A stretch of 64,000 nucleotides of DNA, taken from NCBI GenBank assembly GCA_964435115.1, contig CAYSYM010000012.1:1-64000 (forward strand). Reading direction: 5' to 3'. Made by a program: the position numbers and the translations under genes. This stretch comes from CAYSYM01 sp964435115 (GTDB lineage Bacteria; Chloroflexota; UBA6077; CF-72). This document shows positions 36,049 through 43,198 of the stretch, piece by piece. The notes under the pieces were generated by a model. The model saw only the letters and a program-made list of their open reading frames with translations, did no database searches and was not told where the DNA came from. How positions within the stretch are numbered: the stretch's first letter is position 1; every line of letters starts with the position of its first letter.

Positions 36049-36600
36049 CTACTCCGCCGGCGCGTCGGCCGCGTCCACGCCCAACCGCTTGGCGATGGCC
36101 TCCACGCGCTCCACCAGCGCCTGGCGCGGGCTCTCCTCCACCCGGAGCGGCCCACCATTCGCGCCGGTCACTTCGCGCTTCTCCGTCCACTCGCCTAGCT
36201 CCTGCGCCACCTGCTTCTCCAGCGCGCGCATCTCCGCCAGCAGCCCGGTGTCGATGCTGAACTCCACCTCGACCACCGCGCCGCGGCGGCGCTCAGAGCG
36301 CACCAGGAGGCCCGTAGACCAGCCCGGCTCCTCGGCGTAGCGTCGGTCGGCCGCGCGGGCGTCAATGACCGCCTGGAGCCGCCTGTGGCGCTCCACGTAG
36401 CCATCCACGCGGTTCTGCTTGGCCGCGATGCCGGCGCGCAGCAGCTTGGCCTGCATCTCGTGGCGGATGGTGTCCACGCGCTCCCGGAACGCCGCGTCCA
36501 CCTTCCAGCGGGCCAGGGTGGACGGGGAGACCCCCACCTTCTCCGCGATGCGGACGTCGGGGACGGCATCCTCGGCCACGAGCTGCGCGGCGAGCGCCAT
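36049..36600 (-). CDS. Phage terminase small-subunit-like protein
   Basis: 183 residues. A helix-turn-helix (VPDVRIAEKVGVSPSTLARWK) is followed by a long helical part (FRERVDTIRHEMQAKLLRAGIA) and an acidic C-terminal region. This order recalls phBC6A51-type and other small terminase subunits or phage DNA-binding proteins. The ATG at 36600 is used because the longer frame upstream is antisense to the integrase fragment. It supports a phage origin of the element. No large terminase is nearby. Confidence 0.6.
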   Translation of the reverse strand: MALAAQLVAEDAVPDVRIAEKVGVSPSTLARWKVDAAFRERVDTIRHEMQAKLLRAGIAAKQNRVDGYVERHRRLQAVIDARAADRRYAEEPGWSTGLLVRSERRRGAVVEVEFSIDTGLLAEMRALEKQVAQELGEWTEKREVTGANGGPLRVEESPRQALVERVEAIAKRLGVDAADAPAE

Positions 36601-36629
36601 CCGGCCGGCCGTGGTGGGTGCCGCCGCGT

Positions 36630-37198
36630 TGCGGTGGGAGGACGTGGACGTGGTGCGCCGCGTCCTGCACGTGCGGCACACCCTCACGCGGGTGCCAAAG
36701 AGCCAGGGCTCCTTCGCCTTCACCCCGCCGAAGACGATGAGTAGCCGGCGGGTCGTGCCACTGAACGACGACGCCGTGGCTGCCCTGCGCGCCCAGCGGA
36801 TCGCCGCGCAGGAGGCACGGCTGTTTGCCGGGTCGAAGTGGGAAGACCACGGCCTCGTCTTCCCCAACCGCGTGGGGAAGCCACTCCGCGAGGACCACGT
36901 GCTGGCAGCCTTTCACCAGGTCTGCCACGCGGCCGGGGTGCCGCGGAAGCGCCTGCACGACTGGCGGCACTTCGCCGCGTCGGTCGCCTTCGCCAACGGC
37001 GCCGAGCTGCGGGACGTGCAAGACCTCCTGGGCCACAGCCGCATTGACATGACCAGCGCCATCTACACGGCGTCCGCACTCCACCGCACGCGCGACGTGG
37101 TGACTCGGCTCGGGAGCGTCTTCGACGACGCGCCGGAGTCCCCGGACGCAGCCGCCGGGGCCGCGTTGGTCCCAGCGTTGGTCCCAACGGCCGTCTGA
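36630..37198 (+). pseudogene. Tyrosine integrase, C-terminal fragment
   Basis: About 190 codons match the catalytic half of a phage-type integrase: LRWEDVDVVRRVLHVRHTL, RRVVPLNDDAVAALRAQR, then HDWRH (HxxR), LGHSRIDMTSAIYT with the Tyr nucleophile. The first catalytic Arg and the entire N-terminal domain are absent; at about 36605-36628 the sequence changes to the antisense terminase-like gene. The 3' end carries the arm-type repeats (coding ALVPALVP). It is a deletion remnant, although the ORF is open upstream. Confidence 0.8.
37164..37186 (+). repeat. Paired arm-type repeats, tRNA end
   Basis: CGTTGGTCCCA occurs twice at 12-base spacing, about 65 bases from the att core in tRNA-Leu. It overlaps the end of the integrase frame. 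Confidence 0.6.
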
Positions 37199-37207
37199 GG
37201 CATGGAA

Positions 37208-37239
37208 AAGGGCCTCTCCTGAACTTGGGAGAGGCCCTT
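37208..37239 (-). terminator. Intrinsic terminator of tRNA-Leu
   Basis: AAGGGCCTCTCC and GGAGAGGCCCTT form a perfect 12-bp stem with an eight-base loop. On the minus strand it is followed by TTTTCC, a proper T-tract 12 bases past the tRNA CCA end. It lies within the element, so the element brought its own terminator. Confidence 0.8.
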
Positions 37240-37250
37240 ACGCTGCCAAG

Positions 37251-37337
37251 TGGTGCCGAAGCGGGGACTCGAACCCCGACGGGAGTACTCCCACTACGCC
37301 CTGAACGTAGCGCGTCTGCCAATTCCGCCACTTCGGC
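37251..37337 (-). tRNA. tRNA-Leu, anticodon CAG
   Basis: 87 bases including the encoded CCA. The acceptor stem is GCCGAAG/CTTCGGC with discriminator A. The anticodon stem is CTACG/CGTAG with loop TTCAGGG, giving CAG. A long variable arm (GGGAGTACTCCC) marks a class II tRNA-Leu, and the T arm is CGGGGTTCGAGTCCCCG. Its 3' end is the att site of the element. Confidence 0.97.
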
Positions 37338-37413
37338 CGGCGTGCAGAGTATACGGGACGCGGGCGCGCGGCGAACACCCACCCGGGGCCCGCCCCCTCC
37401 CCCTTCGGGGGTG

Positions 37414-37442
37414 TTGACTTCCCCGCGGGCGACCCCTATAGT
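37414..37442 (+). promoter_or_regulatory. Promoter of the 2-oxoacid oxidoreductase operon
   Basis: TTGACT (37414-37419), 17-base spacer, TATAGT (37437-37442). This is close to the consensus for the housekeeping sigma factor and gives a leader of about 78 bases before the ATG at 37526. Confidence 0.8.
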
Positions 37443-37525
37443 CGGGGTGATTGGTCCGACCACTTTGCCATACGGCCGCGCGGGCCAGTCGCATCCGGGG
37501 AGAATGTGGAAAGGGAGCGCAACCT

Positions 37526-38749
37526 ATGGGCGTAGCAACGGCCAACGGGGCGGCCCACACCAACGGGGTCACCCGCGCGCCCGCGGTGTCCTACTCCGTC
37601 GAAGTGGTGTACCGGGGCATCTTCCAGAAGACGCTGGCTAACCGGATCGCGCGCGGGGTCGTGCTCGGCGCCCGCAAGGACGGCAAGGTAGGAACGGCCT
37701 TCGCTCGCTACGGCGATTCGCCCGAGCGCAACGGTATTCCCGCTAAGAACTTCGCCGTCGTCGCGTCGGACGAGGACGAACTCGAGGGCTCACTCGCGCG
37801 CTACGAGCCGGACGCGGTGGACGTCTCGATCGTCGTCGACGACACCATGTGCAAGGGCATCGAGTCGTGGGCCTGGTATGGCGTCCAGCCGATCAACAAG
37901 CTGGTGCGGCCCGGCGGCTACCTGGTGGTGACGTCGGCCCGCGAGCCGGACGAGCTGCTCCGCTTCATCAAGGTGAAGCCGTACGACTACACGCTGGTCG
38001 TCATCCCCACCCAGGCGGCGCCCGGCGTCTTCGCCCCGGAGAGCACGGCGAGCCTGGGCGGCCTCTGGGTCTACAACGACGACAACACCGACTACGCCTG
38101 CATGGCGGCCGTCGCGCGGGCCATGCCGCAGATCGTCTCGCTGGACGCGGTGCTGCAGATCGTCCGCGAGCAGACCAAGGACGAGGCGCGGGTCGAGGCG
38201 GTTCGGGCGAAGCACGCGGCGCTCAAGATCCGCCCGGTGAAGGCGGGCGAAGGGAGCACCGTCGAGTACGAGGAGTACACGAAGCCTGGCTGGACCGCCA
38301 TGCGCGAGGGCATCATCGTTGAGGCGATGAAGGTTGGGACGCGCAACCCGGTCTACAAGAAGTGGAGCACACGCACCAGCCGGCCCCTCGTCAACTTCGA
38401 CACGTGCATCAAGTGCACGCAGTGCTGGCTCCAGTGCCCTGACGAGGCGTTCGAGGTGACACCCGAGGGGACCTACGAGGTGATCTACGAGGCGTGCATC
38501 GGCTGCGGCGTCTGCGCCGACGTCTGCCCCGTGCCGGACTGCATCACCATGGTCAACGAGCTGGAGTTCGACACGCTCGACAGCCTGTACCGGGTGTACA
38601 AGCAGGACCGCGCCGGCTACCAGGCGCTGCTGGAACGGCGCGGCATCCCGCTGCACCCGGAGCTGGAGGAGAAGGCACGCAAGACCCCGCCCGTGCACGA
38701 CGTGGCGGAGCGCCAGTGGCCGATCGCCGTAGCGGGAGGAGAGGAGTAG
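37526..38749 (+). CDS. 2-oxoacid:ferredoxin oxidoreductase, fused gamma/delta subunit
   Basis: 407 residues. The first 250 form the gamma domain (VEVVYRGIFQKTLANRIARGVVLGA, NFAVVASDEDELEG). The C-terminal part is a ferredoxin domain with two [4Fe-4S] motifs, CIKCTQCWLQCP from Cys294 and CIGCGVCADVCP from Cys324. It passes electrons from the TPP centre to external ferredoxin. AAGGGAG precedes the ATG at 37526. It starts a three-gene operon. The gamma-delta fusion is also seen in oxalate oxidoreductase. Confidence 0.9.
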   Translation: MGVATANGAAHTNGVTRAPAVSYSVEVVYRGIFQKTLANRIARGVVLGARKDGKVGTAFARYGDSPERNGIPAKNFAVVASDEDELEGSLARYEPDAVDVSIVVDDTMCKGIESWAWYGVQPINKLVRPGGYLVVTSAREPDELLRFIKVKPYDYTLVVIPTQAAPGVFAPESTASLGGLWVYNDDNTDYACMAAVARAMPQIVSLDAVLQIVREQTKDEARVEAVRAKHAALKIRPVKAGEGSTVEYEEYTKPGWTAMREGIIVEAMKVGTRNPVYKKWSTRTSRPLVNFDTCIKCTQCWLQCPDEAFEVTPEGTYEVIYEACIGCGVCADVCPVPDCITMVNELEFDTLDSLYRVYKQDRAGYQALLERRGIPLHPELEEKARKTPPVHDVAERQWPIAVAGGEE

Positions 38750-38751
38750 CC

Positions 38752-39984
38752 ATGGCCATCGCGGTACGACCGGAGCGTCCGAGGGGCGCGCCCGCCGGGG
38801 AGCAAGAGCAGCTCCTGACTGGTTCGGAGGCCATCGCCCAGGCGCTGCGCATGGCGGACGTGGACATCATGGCCGCCTACCCCATCCGCCCGTACGACGC
38901 CGTTATGCAGGCGGTCGCCAAGATGATCGCCAATGGCGAGATGGACTGCGAGTACATCGTCGCTGAGGGCGAGCACTCCCAGTTTGAGCTGGTCAAGCAC
39001 GCCAGCGCGGTCGGCGCCCGCTCCTTCGTCGGGTCCTCCGGCGTGGGCTGGTTCTACGCCTTCGAGTCGATCGCGGTGACGGCCGGGCTGCGGCTGCCCG
39101 TCGTGGCCAACGTGGGCAACCGCGCGCTGGACGACCCGGGCGCCTTCGGGGTGGAGCACAACGACGCGCTCGCGGTGCGCGACCTGGGCTGGCTGATGAC
39201 CTGGGTGGAGACCGGCCAGGAGGCGTTCGACGCGACGGTGATCGCCTACCGCGTGGCCGAGGATAGCCAGGTGAGTCTGCCGGTGGCCATCTGCACCGAC
39301 GGGGCGTTCCTGACCCACTCGCAGCACCTGGTGAAGCTGCCGCCCAGGGAGCTGGTGGCGGAGTACCTGCCGCGGTACGACCTGGGGAACCGGCTCTTCC
39401 ACCCGGACAACCCCATCACCATCGCCCCGCAGGTCGACCAGGACTGGCTGATGGAGATCCGCAGGCAGAACGACGCGGCCGCGCGCCAGGCGCCGGAAGT
39501 GATTCGGCAGGCCTACCGCGAGTTCTACGAGCTGTTCGGCCGCCAGCGGGAGCCGTTCGTCGAGGAGTACATGACCGACGACGCGGACTACGTGCTCGTG
39601 GGGCAGGGGACGATCGCCATGCCCGGGCGCGTCACGGTGCGCCGGCTGCGAGAGCAGGGCCACAAGGTGGGTTTCGTCCGGCTCAAGTGGTTCCGGCCGT
39701 TCCCTACCGAGGATATCCTGGCCAGCTTGAGCCGCTTCAAGGGCGTGGGCATCATCGACCGCGACTACAGCTTCGGCTCGCCGCACCACGGTGGCGTGCT
39801 CTTCACCGAAATGCGAGCCGCCTTCTACGACGTGCCCAAGCGGCCAGCTATGATCAACTTCATCGCCGGTCTGGGCGGGCGCGAGATTACCGCCGGCGAG
39901 GGCGCGGACATGTTCCGCCTGGTGCAGGAGGCGTCGGTCGGCGGCCTGAAGGACAACGTCTTCTGGATTGGCGTCCGCGAGTAG
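38752..39984 (+). CDS. 2-oxoacid:ferredoxin oxidoreductase alpha subunit, possibly oxalate-specific
   Basis: 410 residues with the alpha-subunit pyrimidine-binding fold and the transketolase C-terminal-like domain (YVLVGQGTIAMPGRVTVRRLREQG). The conserved YPITP motif that contacts the 2-oxoacid is YPIRPYD here (Arg46), and NRALDD places Arg124 and Asp127 exactly 78 and 81 residues later. As I recall, the same spacing (Arg31, Arg109, Asp112) sets oxalate oxidoreductase apart from pyruvate enzymes. It starts two bases after the gamma/delta stop. Activity on oxalate is inference. Confidence 0.88.
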   Translation: MAIAVRPERPRGAPAGEQEQLLTGSEAIAQALRMADVDIMAAYPIRPYDAVMQAVAKMIANGEMDCEYIVAEGEHSQFELVKHASAVGARSFVGSSGVGWFYAFESIAVTAGLRLPVVANVGNRALDDPGAFGVEHNDALAVRDLGWLMTWVETGQEAFDATVIAYRVAEDSQVSLPVAICTDGAFLTHSQHLVKLPPRELVAEYLPRYDLGNRLFHPDNPITIAPQVDQDWLMEIRRQNDAAARQAPEVIRQAYREFYELFGRQREPFVEEYMTDDADYVLVGQGTIAMPGRVTVRRLREQGHKVGFVRLKWFRPFPTEDILASLSRFKGVGIIDRDYSFGSPHHGGVLFTEMRAAFYDVPKRPAMINFIAGLGGREITAGEGADMFRLVQEASVGGLKDNVFWIGVRE

Positions 39985-40002
39985 CAGGGGAGAGGGAGAC
40001 CC

Positions 40003-41034
40003 ATGGCTCTGGCAACTGAACCCACCACCGAGCTCGTCGATCTGAGCTCGATCAAGACCGTCAAGCAGGTGCCGTACACCGAGTACTTCGTCTCGGGGCA
40101 CCGCACCTGCCAGGGATGTGAGTCGGCGCTGGTCATGCGCTACATCGCGAAGGCGGCCGGGCCACGCACGATCGTGCTGGGTAGCACGGGGTGCATGTAC
40201 GTGGCCAACACCAGCTACTACACCACGCCGTGGGTGGTGCCCTGGATGCACACCCAGCTCGGCGCGGCCGGCTCGGCGGCGCTGGGCGCGGCGGCCGGGC
40301 TGAAGGTGCTGATGCGCAAGGGCAAGCTGAAGGACGAGCCGATCAATGTGATCGCCTTCTGTGGCGACGGCGGCGGCGCCGACATGGGCCTGGGCGCCAT
40401 CAGCGCCTCGCTCACCCACGCCGACTACCGCTTCCTAATCATCCTGTACGACAACGAGTCGTACGCTAACACCGACATCCAGCTCTCCGGCTCGACACCC
40501 TACGGCGCGGTCACGACCTTCTCGCCTACAGGCAAGAAGCGGCGGCTCATGCACACGCGCTGGAAGAAGAACACCCCAGGGGCGCTGCTGGCGGGGCACC
40601 CGGACGCGGCCTACATCGCCACCGCGGACGCGGCCTTCGGCGTGGACTTCATGAACAAGGTGCGCAAGGGCCTCGCTTCCGGCGGGCCGGCGTTCATCCA
40701 GGTGCTCGATCCCTGCCCCAAGGGGTGGCATTATGACCCGCAGCTCTCCAGCGAGCTCGGCAAGCTGGCGGTCGAGACCGGCGTCTGGCCCCTGTGGGAG
40801 ATGGAGCACCACAAGGTCAGCCTGAACAGCACGACCAAGGCGATCGCCGAGGGGCGGTTCAAGCGGAAGCCGGTGCGGGAGTACCTGAGCCGGCAGGGCC
40901 GGTTCGCCCACTTCACCGACGAGGACTACACCTACTTCCAGCGGCGCGTGGACGAGATGTGGACTGACTGGCTCATCCCGGGCGTCGTCTCCTTCGGGGT
41001 GGAGCGCGGCACGCCGCTCAACGTCCCGGCGTAA
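40003..41034 (+). CDS. 2-oxoacid:ferredoxin oxidoreductase beta subunit (TPP-binding)
   Basis: 343 residues. GHRTCQGCESALVMRYIAKA near the start holds the cluster cysteine pair, and the TPP/Mg motif is FCGDGGGADMGLGAISASL followed by LYDNESYANTDIQLSG (core YDNESYANTDIQLSG). It forms the catalytic unit with alpha and should carry one [4Fe-4S] cluster. The gene ends the operon; a 16-bp hairpin follows. Confidence 0.93.
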   Translation: MALATEPTTELVDLSSIKTVKQVPYTEYFVSGHRTCQGCESALVMRYIAKAAGPRTIVLGSTGCMYVANTSYYTTPWVVPWMHTQLGAAGSAALGAAAGLKVLMRKGKLKDEPINVIAFCGDGGGADMGLGAISASLTHADYRFLIILYDNESYANTDIQLSGSTPYGAVTTFSPTGKKRRLMHTRWKKNTPGALLAGHPDAAYIATADAAFGVDFMNKVRKGLASGGPAFIQVLDPCPKGWHYDPQLSSELGKLAVETGVWPLWEMEHHKVSLNSTTKAIAEGRFKRKPVREYLSRQGRFAHFTDEDYTYFQRRVDEMWTDWLIPGVVSFGVERGTPLNVPA

Positions 41035-41068
41035 GCGCGCTGCCTCCTTGCGCTCGAGGTGGATCTGA

Positions 41069-41108
41069 GGCTGGCCCCGGCTGGGCCGTACTCCAGCCGG
41101 GGCCAGCC
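41069..41108. terminator. Bidirectional terminator hairpin
   Basis: GGCTGGCCCCGGCTGG (41069-41084) and CCAGCCGGGGCCAGCC (41093-41108) form a perfect 16-bp stem with an eight-base loop. It sits between the convergent oxidoreductase operon and the CoA-transferase gene. Confidence 0.75.
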
Positions 41109-41264
41109 GTGCCCACACGCTTCACACCCTTCTCCACGGGAAGCGCGACGCACGTGGGCTGAGTCGTGCCAGGCCCTGGCCGGCTGGCCTGCCGGCCACG
41201 GGCGGCCCCGTGGAGCGGCCACCGGCTCGTTCGCCTCTCCGAGGGCGGGCGCGGCGCTGGCGCG

Positions 41265-42455
41265 TCAGGCGGCGCCGGCCTGGAGCAGGCGGATCTCGTC
41301 CTCCGAGTAACCCACCTCGCGCAGCACCTCAGCCGTGTGCTGCCCCAGCAGCGGCGGCCCGCATCGGATCTCGGCGGGTGTCGCCGAGAGGCGGTAGGCG
41401 AAGCCGGTCGTCTGCAGGCCCTTCACATTCGGATGAGGGGTGGGCTGGGCGAGCTGGAGGTGCTGCGCCTGAGGATCGGCGAACACCTCCGCCAGGTCGA
41501 ACACGGGACCGACAGGCACTTCGGCGCCTGAGAGCGCCTCGATCACCTCGGCGGTTGCCATCGTCCGCAGGCGTTCCTGGATCAGGGCGCTGAGCGCGTC
41601 ACGGTTCGCCACCCGATCCGGATTCGACGCGAAGCGCGGATCCTCGAGCAGCGCCTGCAGCCCGAGCGCGTGGCAGAGCCGCTGCCACATCCCCTCGTTC
41701 CCGCACGCGACGTTGACGTAACTATCCCGCGTCGGGAAGGTCTCGTACGGGGCGATGCTGGCGTGGCGGTTGCCGATCCGCGCCGGCGCCCGGCGCGTGG
41801 CGAAGTAGCGGCCGGCCAGGTGCGTGAGCATGGCCACCTGGCTGCCGAGCATCGAGGTATCGATCCACTGGCCCCGGCGCTGCGGGTCGCGCTCGCGGGC
41901 GAAGAGGGCGGCCACCACGGCGAACGCGGCGAACATACCCGCCGTGATGTCCGCGACCGGCGGGCCCACCTTGGTCGGTGGCCCGTCCGGCTCGCCCGTC
42001 AGGCCCTGGAACCCCCCTATCCCCTGCAGGATCGCATCGTAGGCCGGCTGCATGGCGCGCGGCCCCGTCTGGCCGAAGCCGGAGATCGAACAGTAGACCA
42101 GCGACGGGTTGAGCGACTGCGCCTGCTGGTAGCTCAGCCCCAGACGATCCATCGTCCCCGGCCGGAAGTTCTCCACCAGCACGTCCGCGCGCGCGGCGAG
42201 CCGCTGCAGGGCTGCCTGGCCCCTGGCGCCCTTCAGATCGAGCGCCACACTGCGCTTGTTGCGATTGACGCTCAGGAAGTAGCTGCTCTCGTCCGCCTGG
42301 AACGGCGGGCCCCACTGGCGGGTCTCGTCGCCGGACCCTGGCAGCTCGATCTTCACCACGTCGGCGCCCATGTCGCCGAGCATGAGGGTGCAGTACGGTC
42401 CCGCCAGCGCGCGGGTGAGGTCAAGGACGCGGATGCCCGCGAGAGGTCCAGCCAT
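41265..42455 (-). CDS. CaiB/BaiF (class III) CoA-transferase
   Basis: 396 residues. LAGIRVLDLTRALAGPYCTLMLGDMGADVVKIE (core LALAGPYCTLMLGDMG in family form), NRNKRSVALDLK and LVENFRPGTMDRLGLSY are the class III signatures, including the Asp nucleophile in VADITAGMFAAFAVVAAL. Members include formyl-CoA:oxalate CoA-transferase, carnitine and bile-acid enzymes. The substrate is not fixed by sequence. Location next to the possible oxalate oxidoreductase makes an oxalate/formate CoA role attractive, by inference. It is convergent with that operon, so co-regulation is not shown. Confidence 0.87.
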   Translation of the reverse strand: MAGPLAGIRVLDLTRALAGPYCTLMLGDMGADVVKIELPGSGDETRQWGPPFQADESSYFLSVNRNKRSVALDLKGARGQAALQRLAARADVLVENFRPGTMDRLGLSYQQAQSLNPSLVYCSISGFGQTGPRAMQPAYDAILQGIGGFQGLTGEPDGPPTKVGPPVADITAGMFAAFAVVAALFARERDPQRRGQWIDTSMLGSQVAMLTHLAGRYFATRRAPARIGNRHASIAPYETFPTRDSYVNVACGNEGMWQRLCHALGLQALLEDPRFASNPDRVANRDALSALIQERLRTMATAEVIEALSGAEVPVGPVFDLAEVFADPQAQHLQLAQPTPHPNVKGLQTTGFAYRLSATPAEIRCGPPLLGQHTAEVLREVGYSEDEIRLLQAGAA

Positions 42456-42547
42456 GCGCGCCCATGGTAGCCGAGCAGTGCGATTACGGTCGGATCACAC
42501 CTGCGGCAGCGGATGAGAGCCGCCTGGCCGGGCCGGGTGGGGGGCGC

Positions 42548-42553
42548 TAGACT
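42548..42553 (+). promoter_or_regulatory. -10 box (TAGACT) for the UDG gene
   Basis: The box ends ten bases before the ATG at 42564. The GGAGGG next to the ATG is too close to work as a normal ribosome-binding site, so leaderless start is plausible. Confidence 0.35.
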
Positions 42554-42563
42554 GCCTGGAGGG

Positions 42564-43193
42564 ATGTCCGAAGACACGCTCGAGCAGGTGGCCGCGGACG
42601 TCCGGCGCTGCCAGAAGTGCCGCCTGTTCAAGACGGCGACGCAGGGCGTCCCCGGCGAAGGCAGCCCGACCGCCGAGGTCATGTTCATCGGGGAAGGGCC
42701 GGGCTACCACGAGGACCAGCAGGGCCGGCCGTTCGTCGGCGTGGCCGGCCAGCTCCTCGACGAGATGATCGCGCGCATCGGCCTGCGGCGCGCCGACGTG
42801 TTCATCACCAACGTCGTGCGCCACCGACCGCCGGACAACCGCGATCCAGCGCCGGACGAGCTGGCCGCCTGCGATGAGTACACGCAGCGGCAGATCGCGC
42901 TGCTCAGACCCAGGCTGATCGTGACCCTGGGCCGCTACTCGATGGCGCGCTTCTTCGGCGCGGACGCCAGGATCAGTCGCATCCACGGCCAGACCACCAG
43001 GTGGAACGGCATCACCTGTCTCGCCATGTACCACCCCGCCGCCGTCCTGCGAGCGCAATCGTCCGACATGCGCCGCGCCTACGCGGACGATTTTGCCAGG
43101 ATCCCGGCCCTGCTGCAGCAGGTCGAGCGGCAGCCGGAGCCTCACCTCCCGCCCGGGTCGCCGGAGAAGGTCGACCAGCTCCCCCTGTTCTGA
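42564..43193 (+). CDS. Family-4-type uracil-DNA glycosylase
   Basis: 209 residues. VMFIGEGPGYHEDQQGRPFVGVAGQLLD (core GEGPGYHEDQQGRPFVG) and CLAMYHPAAVLR are the active-site motifs of family 4 UDG. Cys16 and Cys19 (CQKC) and Cys103 correspond to three of the four [4Fe-4S] ligands. The remaining ligand position, normally Cys in KCRPP, is His87 (RHRPP). It removes uracil from DNA to begin base excision repair. The gene precedes an ftsK/spoIIIE gene by five bases. Confidence 0.9.
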   Translation: MSEDTLEQVAADVRRCQKCRLFKTATQGVPGEGSPTAEVMFIGEGPGYHEDQQGRPFVGVAGQLLDEMIARIGLRRADVFITNVVRHRPPDNRDPAPDELAACDEYTQRQIALLRPRLIVTLGRYSMARFFGADARISRIHGQTTRWNGITCLAMYHPAAVLRAQSSDMRRAYADDFARIPALLQQVERQPEPHLPPGSPEKVDQLPLF

Positions 43194-43198
43194 GCCAT

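Larger units (their letters stand above)
34266..37250 (-). mobile_element. Small integrated element (remnant) at tRNA-Leu
   Basis: The 19 bases of the tRNA-Leu 3' end (37251-37269, including the CCA) are duplicated exactly at 34266-34284. Just inside each end lie two direct copies of an 11-base motif at 12-base spacing, consistent with integrase arm sites: CGTTGGCCCCT and CGTTGGTCCCA at 34377-34399, and CGTTGGTCCCA twice at 37164-37186. Inside are a DUF4160/DUF2442 pair, the third 67-bp repeat, a PH/SHOCT protein, a terminase-small-like gene and a C-terminal integrase fragment next to the tRNA. The element is about 2985 bp and probably can no longer excise by itself. Confidence 0.8.
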
